Shown in pieces: positions 18,587-26,697 of a DNA stretch of 64,000 bases; the stretch's first letter is position 1; the number at the start of each line of letters is the position of its first letter. A model generated the notes under the pieces. That model was not told the origin of the DNA. It saw only the letters and a program-made list of their open reading frames with translations, and did no database searches. The stretch is from Bradyrhizobium frederickii (GTDB taxonomy: Bacteria > Pseudomonadota > Alphaproteobacteria > Rhizobiales > Xanthobacteraceae), in assembly GCF_004570865.1 (NCBI RefSeq), contig NZ_SPQS01000002.1:186001-250000 (forward strand), given 5' to 3'. Made by a program: the position numbers and the translations under genes.

Positions 18587-18661
18587 ATGAACGGCCTGAT
18601 TTACCTCGTAGGACTCATCGTCGTGATCGCGGCCATTCTGTCGTTTTTTGGCTTGCGTTGA
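18587..18661 (+). CDS. 24-residue single-span membrane peptide
   Basis: A short frame beginning MNGLIYLVGL and ending in FGLR. Residues 4-21 are uniformly hydrophobic and would span the membrane once, with a short Asn N terminus and an Arg at the end. An AAAAGGAG ribosome site lies 9 bases upstream of the ATG, which is the best evidence that it is translated. It follows the DUF3606 gene by 43 bases and may share its transcript. Function unknown. Confidence 0.65.
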   Translation: MNGLIYLVGLIVVIAAILSFFGLR

Positions 18662-18717
18662 TCGTTCTCATGCGGGCCGACCGCCACCCATCTGGGTGAA
18701 GCAGTTGGCGACTTCGT

Positions 18718-18909
18718 GTGTATCAAATGGATGATTTGCACCAGGTGAACACCATCATCGCCACGACCATTTGCGCCTTCTTCAAAGGACATCCCGACGC
18801 CCAGATCGGGACCGAAGAGGCCAAGCTGCTGGCGAAGCAGATTACCCAGGCGCTGGAGCAGGCAGGGCTAGAGATTTCTGCCGCCAATCCGGCGAAAGGA
18901 CCGCACTAG
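18718..18909 (+). CDS. Small conserved-type protein of unknown function
   Basis: A 63-residue soluble, acidic protein starting at GTG 18718 (an in-frame ATG at 18727 is the alternative). It reads like two amphipathic helices (VNTIIATTICAFF and EEAKLLAKQITQALEQAG). No domain recognised. It follows the DUF3606 and 24-residue genes on the same strand, so it may belong to the same small-gene stress cluster. Codon use is ordinary for the window. Confidence 0.55.
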   Translation: MYQMDDLHQVNTIIATTICAFFKGHPDAQIGTEEAKLLAKQITQALEQAGLEISAANPAKGPH

Positions 18910-19075
18910 GCTTTCGGCCGGCGAGCCGGTGATGTCGCCAACCCCTGACGTTGCAGTGCTTCATGGAGGCCAGCCTGTCCGGAATTGTTGATGGCGGAGA
19001 CGTTGCGGTGTCCCACATCTCTTTCCCAAACGAACTGGCTGCCTTAGCCGGATTCCGTCCTGGCCCTGCTTTCCA

Positions 19076-19351
19076 TTAATTCGAGTCCAACTCCCCCAGC
19101 AGCTTCCCCGCCTCATCGAGTAGCTCCCGGATCGCCCTTCGCTCCGCGATCCGCTCCCGCGTGAAGGCGCCATGCTTGCGTGCGTTGCGGTTGCCCCATG
19201 GCGCGCCCGATCCCGGGGCACCGCCGTGCATGCGGCAGCGCAGCTTGCCGCGCACGGCCGGCGCGCGGCAGGCGAGGCCGCCGCGCGTACTGGCGCCGCA
19301 GCGCGGGCTCGCCGCCATCGCACGCGTGTTGCGGACGTGATCGGCGCTCAC
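19076..19351 (-). CDS. HGGxSTG-type small protein
   Basis: A 91-residue basic protein. CGASTRGGLACRAPAVRGKLRCRMHGGAPGSG (residues about 18-50) has the spaced Cys/His residues of the HGGxSTG domain, here with HGGAPGSG, and a helical C terminus. The domain is common beside phage terminase or integrative elements and may bind metal or nucleic acid. Its ATG overlaps the stop of the upstream gene (ATGA, 19348-19351), so the two are co-translated. No terminase or integrase is in view. Confidence 0.8.
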   Translation of the reverse strand: MSADHVRNTRAMAASPRCGASTRGGLACRAPAVRGKLRCRMHGGAPGSGAPWGNRNARKHGAFTRERIAERRAIRELLDEAGKLLGELDSN

Positions 19352-19935
19352 GAGTCGGCGCCCTGGCTGCCCTGCTCGCCGACCGTCAGGTGCGCATGCT
19401 GCGCGACATTCCCCACGATTGCCCTGCCGCCATCCTGCACCGACAGATTCTGCACCGTGATCGGACGTTCGCCGTTGCCGCGGTGGCGGTTGAGGGCCTC
19501 GATCTGGGCGGCGAAGGTGCGGGCCAGCCGGGTCATTGTGCGCGCGATGCCTTCCTGCTGCGCGAGGTCCTCGGTGAAGGCGAGGCGGCAGGCCGAGCGC
19601 ATGGTGGCGACGTGAACGGACACCATCTGCGCTGTCAGCATGGCCTCGAGCGAATCCCTGGGAGCGATGCTCTTCATCATCGAGACCATGAAGGCGAGAT
19701 TGGCCTCGTCGGGCTTCTGCAGGATCACGCTGGCTTTCATCAATTGCTTGAGGATGCCGTGCAGCGCGTCGCGGTCGACGGCGCCGAGCGCCTCGCCCAA
19801 CAGCCGTTCGCCGGCCTCGGCGTCGGGATGCTGGATCACGATGTGTTCTGCGGTGAGCTTGATCCGTGGGCTCGGCTTGCCGCGGTCATGCTTGGTGACG
19901 GGCGTGGTGCCGTTGCGTGTCAGGGCTGTCGTCAT
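19348..19935 (-). CDS. Conserved hypothetical protein paired with HGGxSTG gene
   Basis: A 195-residue soluble protein with mostly helical composition. The middle (LMKASVILQKPDEANLAFMVSMMKSI and MTRLARTFAAQIEALNRHRG) looks like helical bundles; the C terminus is Gln/Gly-rich. No known domain recognised. GGAGAT precedes the ATG. It is translationally coupled to the HGGxSTG gene; such a pair without other phage genes may be a phage-derived remnant that has been kept. Confidence 0.72.
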   Translation of the reverse strand: MTTALTRNGTTPVTKHDRGKPSPRIKLTAEHIVIQHPDAEAGERLLGEALGAVDRDALHGILKQLMKASVILQKPDEANLAFMVSMMKSIAPRDSLEAMLTAQMVSVHVATMRSACRLAFTEDLAQQEGIARTMTRLARTFAAQIEALNRHRGNGERPITVQNLSVQDGGRAIVGNVAQHAHLTVGEQGSQGADS

Positions 19936-20390
19936 GGCGATATCTCCTTGGGCCCACGGCAGGCGCGAAGGGGCCCCGCTGGTGCGAGGCCGACCCGCGC
20001 AGCTGCCGTGCGGCGGTTTTCGATTTTCAGATGTCGATGAAGGGCTTATGCGCGATTGAAACCGGCACCCATGGCCAAGCAGGCCGGGTTGCTCACGGTT
20101 GTCGCGATGATGGCATTATGCCCCTGTTTTGCCCGACGAGTCAAAATCGATTTCGTAACATCCGAAGATGGGTGCCCCCGCGTAAGTCGTTGTTTCGACT
20201 GGGGCCGTCTACTGTGCATGGGGTTGTTTTCGCATTTTTTGTTTGGCGGAGGTGCGTACCTGCCGTGCTGCGGAATGAAGACGCCCGAACGCGATTGCGA
20301 AATCCGGCACGCCCGCTATTCATGATCCTTCAATGCGTCGCACCAACAAGCCTGCACAAGCGGCGCTGGTGAGGTCTGGGGAGAGAACCA
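19936..20390. other. Intergenic region with structured repeat between divergent genes
   Basis: About 450 bases without a credible gene. The middle (20125-20242) is one copy of the two-copy structured element described separately. The rest holds the promoters of the leftward HGGxSTG pair and the rightward Bug gene; no consensus boxes are clear. Confidence 0.6.
20125..20242 (+). repeat. Two-copy structured intergenic element, copy 1
   Basis: Box A, TGTTTTGCCCGACGAGTCAA (20125-20144), and box B, beginning CTACTGTGCATGGGGTTGTT (20209) and ending in CGCATTTTTTGT at 20242, match the minus-strand copy at 61508-61626 (box A 18 of 20; box B nearly identical apart from one inserted T and the CGCAT/CGACT core). 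Total span is 118 bases against 119. The sequence between the boxes is not conserved, yet each copy has a hairpin just before box B; here AGTCG/CGACT. That pattern suggests an RNA or protein-bound element rather than a decayed transposon. Confidence 0.75.
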
Positions 20391-21374
20391 ATGCAACGAA
20401 CCGTCCGCCTGCTCGCCGTCATCGCCGGATTGTGCGCTGCTGTGCTGTCGACCGAAGCCATGGCGCAGAAATATCCGGTGCGGCCGGTCAAGGTCATGGT
20501 CGGCTTCAGCGCGGGCGGACCGGTCGATGTCGTCGCGCGCATCGTCGGCGATCGCCTCGGCAGCAAGCTCGGACAGCCCTTCGTGATCGAGAACCGCGCC
20601 GGCGCCAACGGCATGATCGCGGCCGAAGGCGTCGCGCGGGCCGAAGCGGACGGCTACGCCATGCTCGCCTGCAACTCCTCCACCATCACGCTGAACAGGA
20701 CGCTGTTCAAGGACATCCGCTACGATCCGGAAAAGGACTTCGCGCCGCTCACCACCGTCGTGTCGGCGCCGCTCGTGCTGGTGGTCAATCCGGAGAATCC
20801 CAAGACGGCCGATATCAAGACCGTGGCCGATCTCGTTGCCGCGGCGAAGGCCGCGCCCGGTGCGCTGGCCTACGGCTCGGGCGGCAACGGCAACCTCGCC
20901 CATCTCGCCATGGAGCTGCTCAGCCAGAAGGCCGGCGTCAAGCTGATCCACGTGCCTTATCGCGGCGGTTCGGCCGCCGAGGTCGGGATTCTCGCACAGG
21001 AGGTGCTGGCAGTGTTCGATCCGCTCTCCGCCGTGCCGCTGGTCAAGGCCGGCAAGCTGCGCGCGCTCGCGGTGTCGTCGGCCGAGCGGCTGCCGGCGCT
21101 GCCTGACGTGCCGACCGTTGCGGAAGCGGGCTATCCCGGCTTCGACATCTCATTCTGGGTCGGCTTCTTCATGCCGAAATCGACGCCGGCGCCGATCCTC
21201 GAGACGCTGCACCGGGAAATCGTCGCGGCGGCCAAGGATCCGGCGATCGCGGAGAAGCTCGGCTCGCAAGGCGTCGTCAGCGTGCTCAGCCCGGCCGACT
21301 ACGCCACCAAGATCGCGAAAGAGACGAAGGAGCTTGCCGAGGTCGTGGCCGCGGCGAACATCAAGGCGGAGTGA
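20391..21374 (+). CDS. Bug-family tripartite tricarboxylate transporter substrate-binding protein
   Basis: A 327-residue periplasmic binding protein. Signal peptide at 1-26 (ends EAMAQ). Family motifs: YPVRPVKVMVGFSAGGPVDVVARIV, FVIENRAGANGMIAAE, and the ligand region HVPYRGGSAAE. GGGGAGAG precedes the ATG. No TctA/TctB membrane genes are nearby, which is usual for the many orphan Bug proteins of this group. The ligand (carboxylate, amide or aromatic acid) cannot be predicted. Confidence 0.93.
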   Translation: MQRTVRLLAVIAGLCAAVLSTEAMAQKYPVRPVKVMVGFSAGGPVDVVARIVGDRLGSKLGQPFVIENRAGANGMIAAEGVARAEADGYAMLACNSSTITLNRTLFKDIRYDPEKDFAPLTTVVSAPLVLVVNPENPKTADIKTVADLVAAAKAAPGALAYGSGGNGNLAHLAMELLSQKAGVKLIHVPYRGGSAAEVGILAQEVLAVFDPLSAVPLVKAGKLRALAVSSAERLPALPDVPTVAEAGYPGFDISFWVGFFMPKSTPAPILETLHREIVAAAKDPAIAEKLGSQGVVSVLSPADYATKIAKETKELAEVVAAANIKAE

Positions 21375-21407
21375 GAAGGCCGCTTGCTCGAATGATCATG
21401 ATTGCGG

Positions 21408-21875
21408 TCAACTTTCCTCGTCGCCGGCCAGCTGCGCCAGCCGGTCGAGCAGCGGGCGTTGGCCTGCGTTGATCTTCTCCCGCGCCGCTTCGAGCGTGAA
21501 CCATTCGGCACGATCGACCTCCGGGAAGGTTTGCCGTTTGCCGCTCCGTGGCGGCCATTCCATCTCGAACGTGTTGCTGCGAACGCTGCGCACGTCGAGA
21601 TCGAGCTCAGCAGCGAAGGCGGTGACGAGCTTGCCGCCGCGCTGCTTGACCTGACCAAGCGCCGTCAGCGGCCCGGACAGCTCGAGCCCAAGCTCCTCGG
21701 CGAATTCCCGCCGCGCGGCGATATCAGCATCCTCTTCGTCCGCATATTCCCCCTTGGGGATCGACCATGCGCCGAGATCCTTGTTGCGCCAGAACGGCCC
21801 CCCGGGATGAACGAGGAGAACCTCGAGCTTCCGGCGCCTCCGATAGGCGATGATCCCGGCACTCTTCGATGGCAT
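21408..21875 (-). CDS. Nudix hydrolase
   Basis: A 155-residue protein with a full Nudix box at about residues 42-64 (G-x5-E-x7-REFAEELG; seen as GEYADEEDADIAARREFAEE). The N-terminal AGIIAYRRRRKLEVLLVHPGG strand and the GAWSIPKG lead-in are typical. It probably hydrolyses a nucleoside diphosphate derivative for housecleaning; the subfamily resembles bis-nucleotide or ADP-ribose-type enzymes used as NTP pyrophosphohydrolases. Single gene. Confidence 0.93.
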   Translation of the reverse strand: MPSKSAGIIAYRRRRKLEVLLVHPGGPFWRNKDLGAWSIPKGEYADEEDADIAARREFAEELGLELSGPLTALGQVKQRGGKLVTAFAAELDLDVRSVRSNTFEMEWPPRSGKRQTFPEVDRAEWFTLEAAREKINAGQRPLLDRLAQLAGDEES

Positions 21876-21921
21876 CGCGGGTTCCGTGCAGAAGGGTCCA
21901 CCCTTTCGGTTGGGAAAAAGT

Positions 21922-21946
21922 GGAACAGGCGGTTTTTGCGCAGGTT
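21922..21946 (+). promoter_or_regulatory. Possible EcfG-like promoter upstream of DUF1236 gene
   Basis: GGAAC (21922-21926), 16 bases, then GGTT (21943-21946); one mismatch to the EcfG -10 (CGTT). The ATG of the DUF1236 gene is 46 bases downstream. Cell-envelope proteins of this sort are often in the stress regulon, but the match is only moderate. Confidence 0.3.
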
Positions 21947-21991
21947 AGTAGCCAACGTTCATTTAATAAGTTTAATAAGAGGGAGTGACCC

Positions 21992-23109
21992 ATGATCCGC
22001 CTGTTGGCAACCACGGCCTTGGGGCTGGTGCTGGCGAACGCCGCCTTTGCGCAATCGCCCAGCACGACCACGAAGTCCGATCAAACCCCGCAATCCCAGA
22101 CAAACTCCACAGCGCCGTCCACCTCTTCGCCATCCGGCACCGCTGATACGCAGCGCACCACATCGCAGCCGCAGCAATCACCGGCGACTGGAACGTCGGC
22201 ACAGAATACGCAGAGCCCCGCGTCGTCTGGGGCTGCAAATCCCAGCACGCCCAGCAATGCCGCGAACAGCACGGATACTTCGCGGCCGCAGAGCGGCACC
22301 GCGACCTCGAACACGGCCGGCAACCAGCCCGCGCCGCAGCAGAGCGCCAACCCGCCACCGGCCAACAGCAACCAGGCGCAGGATCGGTCCAATCCGCCTC
22401 CGACCAACAGCAATCAGGCCCAGCAGGCCCCTGCGGCGTCCGGAACCAACCAGGCCCAGCAGGCGCCGAATGCGCCCGCCAGCAATCAGGCGCAGGGCGA
22501 GCGGGCCGGAACCGGCTCGCAGGCGGCCGCGCAGACCGACGTCAATCTCAACCGCCAGCAGGAGACAAGGATCAGCACGTTGATCTCGCGCCTGAACGTT
22601 CGGCCTTTGACTAGCGTCAATTTCTCGCTGAATGTCGGCACGGTGGTGCCGCGCGACGTGCATCTCTCGACGCTACCGCCGGACGTCGTCGAGATCGTGC
22701 CGCAATATCGCGGCTACAGCTTTGCGCTGGTCAAGGATCAGATCGTGGTGGTCGATCCGGCGACGTACAAGATCGTGACGGTGTTGCCGTATTCGGGGCA
22801 ATCCACCGCGACAACGACGACCACGCGCGAGCGCAGCGCCAGCAAGTTCTCCGATCGCGATCGTGAGGTGATCCGCAAGCATGCGAATTCCGCACCGAAG
22901 GGCGAAGCGAGGCGCGGACCACCGGCAGCACGGCGCGAACGGAGATCCGCGTCGGCGATCGCGTGCCGGACAGTGTCGAAGTGGAGGAATTCCCGAGCAC
23001 GGTCTATCGGGATGCGCCGGGTCTGCGGGAATACCGCTACATCCATCGCGACACCCGGACCTACGTCATCGAGCCCCGCGAACGGCGGGTGATCGAGGAG
23101 ATCGACTAA
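21992..23109 (+). CDS. DUF1236 periplasmic protein, interrupted by a frameshift
   Basis: Signal peptide at 1-20 (ends AAFAQ), then about 170 residues of low-complexity Gln/Asn/Ala/Pro/Ser, and a DUF1236 domain (VGTVVPRDVHLSTLPPDVVEIVPQYRGYSFALV, ending VVVDPATYKIVTVL). After SDREVIRKHAN (near 22885) the frame loses sense, but another frame reads a second DUF1236 unit (GDRVPDSVEVEEFP...YRYIHRDTRTYVIEP) to a TAA at 23107-23109. One missing base near GCGAATTCC (about 22884) restores the whole gene. In the given frame the protein ends near 23092 with an Arg/Ser-rich tail. Either a sequencing error or a recent mutation. Role in the cell envelope is unknown. Confidence 0.8.
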
Positions 23110-23149
23110 CGGTGAATGTCGGAGCCACCCTCGCGGGTGGCTCCGAGCA

Positions 23150-24112
23150 CTAGCCCGAGGGCCGTTCGCGTGATGCGAAGCGAACGGCGCGGGCCTTCGC
23201 GCTCTTTCCTGCCGCGCGCGCTGCAATCATGCTGCGCGCCTTGCCGTGAGCGGACGCCTTCTTGCGCAGCAGGCTCGCGAACCGCTTGCGGGCACGGTTC
23301 TCCGTCAGCCGGGCGGCCAGCTGTTCGGCCTTGCGGATGGAAGCGATCGCGGAAGACGTCAGGTTGACGGGAACCCAGGCCACGTCCTTGGCCTTCGAGA
23401 GACTGCCGACACCTTCGCAAGGCGCCTCGCGCGGCAGGTCGATCCGGATTGCAATGGCCTCCGAGCGCTCGGTCCAGTCCTCGGCCTTGGTGCCGGTGAT
23501 GATGCGGACATAGTCGCGCGTCTCGCGTGGCAGCTCACTCTGTTTGGCAAGCCACCTTTGAATGCGGCCCGGACCTGCATTGTAGGCGGCTGCGGCGAGA
23601 CCGAGATTGCCGAAATCATCGCGCAGCTTGCGCAGGAATTTTGCCGATGCCGGCAGCGCCTTCATGGGATCGAAGGGATCGTCGAGCCCGACTTCGGCGG
23701 CCGTCTCCGGCATGAACTGCGCTACGCCCTGCGCGCCGGCATGGCTGACCTCGTTGGACTTGAAGCGGCTCTCCTGCCAGAGCAGGCGGGCAAAGAACGG
23801 CACGGGAATGCCGCTGGCCTCGGCGGCTTCGCGAAGCGCATGACAGAATTTATCCGTCGGCGAAACCGGCCCTTCGGCGACGGGTTCGCTCGCGCGCAGC
23901 GGCTCGATTGTTTCCTCATGCGCCGCGCGCGCGTTGGCCAGCTCGATGGCCTGCACGCTGGCGAGGAAGAGTTCGACCACCGGAACCAGTGGCGAGGCAT
24001 GGTTGTTCTGAAGGATGGCGGTGTTGAAAGTTGATGTCTTCCGGGACGCCGACGGATCGAGGTCGCACATCAGAATCAGGAACGCGGCACAAGCCGCGAC
24101 GACAAATCGCAT
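23150..24112 (-). CDS. Lytic transglycosylase (SLT domain)
   Basis: A 320-residue envelope enzyme. A hydrophobic N-terminal signal (MRFVVAACAAFLILMC) ends in a possible lipobox-like Cys. The SLT domain contains LLWQESRFKSNEVSHAGAQG with catalytic Glu near residue 114, GVAQFMPETA, and the AAYNAGPGRI motif. The C terminus is long, basic and Ala-rich. The ATG at 24112 is preferred; a TTG at 24124 is possible but has no spaced ribosome site. It cleaves the peptidoglycan MurNAc-GlcNAc bond. The L,D-transpeptidase next door is divergent, which groups two wall-remodelling genes. Confidence 0.9.
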   Translation of the reverse strand: MRFVVAACAAFLILMCDLDPSASRKTSTFNTAILQNNHASPLVPVVELFLASVQAIELANARAAHEETIEPLRASEPVAEGPVSPTDKFCHALREAAEASGIPVPFFARLLWQESRFKSNEVSHAGAQGVAQFMPETAAEVGLDDPFDPMKALPASAKFLRKLRDDFGNLGLAAAAYNAGPGRIQRWLAKQSELPRETRDYVRIITGTKAEDWTERSEAIAIRIDLPREAPCEGVGSLSKAKDVAWVPVNLTSSAIASIRKAEQLAARLTENRARKRFASLLRKKASAHGKARSMIAARAAGKSAKARAVRFASRERPSG

Positions 24113-24296
24113 TTGCTGGGACAACCTCGAACTGTGGGAATGAACGGCCAGCGATGCGCCGGCGATAGGAAGTCCTTAACCTTCCGATTGCGGCAAAGCT
24201 GCGATCTCGCCGGTTCCTTCGGTGCTACTACGGTGTTCCCAAAAAGAAACTGCCCGCGATTGTGCGGATCATGATTTTCAAATGGGACGAGCGATC

Positions 24297-25340
24297 ATGA
24301 TGCGATGGATGCTTGGCGTGGTGATGTCGCTGTGGCTCGTCTGCCCGGCGCTCGCGGGCAATCTCGATGCGAAGGCAGTGAACGATGCAGCGCGTCCGGA
24401 AAAGCAGCCAGCTGCGGACAAGATCAGCGCGCCGGTGACGAAGCTTCAGATTCTGCTCGATCGTGCGCAATTCTCTCCGGGCCAGATCGACGGCAAGCTC
24501 GGCGAGAACGCGCAGAAGGCGCTGAAGGCGTTCGCCGAGCAGAACGGACTTGGCTTCGACAAGACCATCGGCGCTGAACTCTGGGACAAGCTGAACGCAG
24601 CCAGCGAAGGCTCTGTTCTCGTCGACTACAAGATCACCGACGCGGATGCGAAGGGGCCATTCCTCAAGAAGCTGCCAACCAAGCTCGAGGAGATGAAGTC
24701 GCTGGAGGCGCTGAGCTACACCAGCCCGCTCGAAGGGCTTGCTGAAAAATTCCATATGAGCGAAGAGCTGTTGAAGGCGCTCAATCCGGGAAAGGCGTTC
24801 GACAAGATCGGCGAGACGATTGCCGTGGCCAACGTACCGGCGCGTCGGGAGCTTCCGCGCATCGTTCGGATCGAGATCGACAAGGCGCGCGCGACGCTGA
24901 AGGCTTACGAGGGCTCTGGTCGTCTGGTCGCGTTCTACCCGGCGTCAATCGGCAGTCCGGATCGCCCGACGCCGACGGGGACGCTGAAGGTCACCGGCAC
25001 CCATGAGCTGCCGACCTATCACTACAATCCGGAATACAAGTTCAAGAGCGTGAAATCCAAAACGCCCTTCGAGATCAAGCCGGGTCCCAACAACCCGGTC
25101 GGATCGTACTGGATCGGGCTATCGGCACAGGGCTATGGCATCCACGGGACGGCGGAGCCGGACAGGGTCAGCAAGTCCGCCTCTCACGGCTGCATCAGGC
25201 TCACCAACTGGGACGCGCGTGTGCTCGGCGAGAATGCCAAGCGCGGCACCCCCGTCGTCTTCCTCGATGCGCCGACGGAATCCTCCTCGCAGCAGCGGGA
25301 CACGGCGGCCGGCAAGCGGGCGGCGACCTCGTCGAACTAG
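24297..25340 (+). CDS. L,D-transpeptidase (YkuD) with peptidoglycan-binding domain
   Basis: A 347-residue secreted wall enzyme. Signal peptide at 1-20 (ends PALAG). A PG_binding_1-like helical unit (LQILLDRAQFSPGQIDGKLGENAQKALKAF) follows, then a linker, then the YkuD domain with catalytic motif SASHGCIRLTNWD and YGIHGT upstream of it. Starts at the first ATG of an ATGATG pair after GGGACGAG. It cross-links peptidoglycan or attaches Braun-type lipoprotein. Its end overlaps the convergent hypothetical gene by 4 bases. Confidence 0.93.
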   Translation: MMRWMLGVVMSLWLVCPALAGNLDAKAVNDAARPEKQPAADKISAPVTKLQILLDRAQFSPGQIDGKLGENAQKALKAFAEQNGLGFDKTIGAELWDKLNAASEGSVLVDYKITDADAKGPFLKKLPTKLEEMKSLEALSYTSPLEGLAEKFHMSEELLKALNPGKAFDKIGETIAVANVPARRELPRIVRIEIDKARATLKAYEGSGRLVAFYPASIGSPDRPTPTGTLKVTGTHELPTYHYNPEYKFKSVKSKTPFEIKPGPNNPVGSYWIGLSAQGYGIHGTAEPDRVSKSASHGCIRLTNWDARVLGENAKRGTPVVFLDAPTESSSQQRDTAAGKRAATSSN

Positions 25341-25612
25341 TCCTTGGGGAAGTCCTTGCGCATCGCAATCTCGGCGGCGTCGCCGGGCGACAGCACCGTC
25401 TGGTCGAAGGCGGCCTGCGGTTTCGTCATGATGTCGTAGAGCGAGATGCCTTTGATGGGCTTGCCCATCAGCTCGCGGACGCAGTCGGCGAGCGTGCCGT
25501 TGTAGACGAGATAGGGCGGACCTCGGTCCTTCTGTCTCTCGCCCTTCAGCGACGGCCACTTCTTCAATTCGGCCGGCGCGTCATAGGCGATCGGCGATCC
25601 CTCTTTGAACAT
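25337..25612 (-). CDS. Conserved-type hypothetical protein
   Basis: A 91-residue soluble protein with no signal. Sequence such as YLVYNGTLADCVRELMGKPIKGISLYDIMTKP suggests a compact alpha/beta fold; no domain recognised. It is convergent with the L,D-transpeptidase with a 4-base overlap of stop codons, which argues for a real gene in a tightly packed region. Function unknown. Confidence 0.65.
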   Translation of the reverse strand: MFKEGSPIAYDAPAELKKWPSLKGERQKDRGPPYLVYNGTLADCVRELMGKPIKGISLYDIMTKPQAAFDQTVLSPGDAAEIAMRKDFPKD

Positions 25613-25689
25613 GCGTTGGACCCCGGTGGCTTGGATTGCCGGGAATCCTAGAGCCGCCGGGTAAACACACGTTAAAGAATTAGTTCAAA

Positions 25690-26547
25690 TCAATCGGCGA
25701 TGAAGGCGAGCAGGGTGCCGTTGGCCTTGGCTGGCGGCACGCAGACCGCAGGCCCACTGCGCACGGCAGCCGACCCCAGTGCCCTCTCCGTCGCCGCGAG
25801 ATCGCCGCTGACGAGCACGAGCGCTGCGCCGCCGCGCTCGGCGAGGCCGGCGAGTGGCACGCCGGGATAGCGCTTTCCGAGCTGCTCCAGCGTGAGATAG
25901 ACGAAGTCGGCGCGATCGCCGCCGGAGGGCACGGTCACGGCGCCGTCGGGGTCCGCCTTCGGCTCGCGGTCGATCAGCCGGCCGAGATGTGCGGCGTCCT
26001 GCGCCGGCTCGGGCGTTGCGATCAGAATCTGCTTGATCCGCTTCGCCGCGTTGGCGTGCTTCATCAGCTCGGGAATCCACACGGTCTCGCGCGTCTTGTG
26101 CTGGCAGGCGAAAATGCGAACGCCGCCGGGCGCTTCGGCGGTCGGCCACATGAAGGTGCGGAATTTCGCCGCCGAGACGGTGCCATCAGGCAGCGTCACC
26201 GGCCGCTCGAAATCGGTCGGGCCGATCGGCGTCAGGCCGCGGGCTCGGATCTCCTCGGCGCCGGCGGTGGAATCGACCGCGGTGAATGCGATGCGCTCGA
26301 TGCCTTCGCCGCGCTTGTCGAGGAAGGCGCGCGCCGGCGCGTTGTGCTCGGTCGCGGCGAGCACGCCGAGCAGCTCCATATAGTCGGGATCGAACATGAT
26401 GGTGTAATTGCCGGTGCCCATATGCGCGCTATGGGTGCCGCGCGGAGAGACGGTGAAGCCGAGCCGCCGGTAGTTCTCGGCGGCCTGGTCGAGATCCTTC
26501 ACCATGATTACGGCGTGGTCGATACCGATGACGTTCTTGAGAGCCAC
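25690..26547 (-). CDS. VOC-family glyoxalase-like protein
   Basis: A 285-residue double VOC protein. The N-terminal GIDHAVIMVKDLDQAAENYRRLGFTVSPRG is the glyoxalase-like (Glyoxalase_3) start with the first metal His; the second half (about 195-285) is weaker but ends FIAD in the expected position. Start is GTG at 26547, chosen for its GGGAAGAG ribosome site; the frame upstream is not family-like. Function unknown; such proteins are often annotated only as VOC. PuuD lies upstream on the same strand, 150 bases away. Confidence 0.85.
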   Translation of the reverse strand: MALKNVIGIDHAVIMVKDLDQAAENYRRLGFTVSPRGTHSAHMGTGNYTIMFDPDYMELLGVLAATEHNAPARAFLDKRGEGIERIAFTAVDSTAGAEEIRARGLTPIGPTDFERPVTLPDGTVSAAKFRTFMWPTAEAPGGVRIFACQHKTRETVWIPELMKHANAAKRIKQILIATPEPAQDAAHLGRLIDREPKADPDGAVTVPSGGDRADFVYLTLEQLGKRYPGVPLAGLAERGGAALVLVSGDLAATERALGSAAVRSGPAVCVPPAKANGTLLAFIAD

Positions 26548-26697
26548 TGTTCTCTTCCCGCGAATGCAAACTGACTTGGACCGCCGCGCCGGCGGCCGCT
26601 GGTCCTGTCTACGCCGGATAGGCGGCCAAGTCATTTTCAAATCGGCGCGAGATGCGGAATTTCATTTCGCGAAATGCGGCGCCGTTGGATGACCAGG

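Noticed and set aside
19936..20390. Plus-strand open frames of 60-150 codons across the intergenic region
   Set aside because: They overlap the two-copy element, use no ribosome sites and have no family features.
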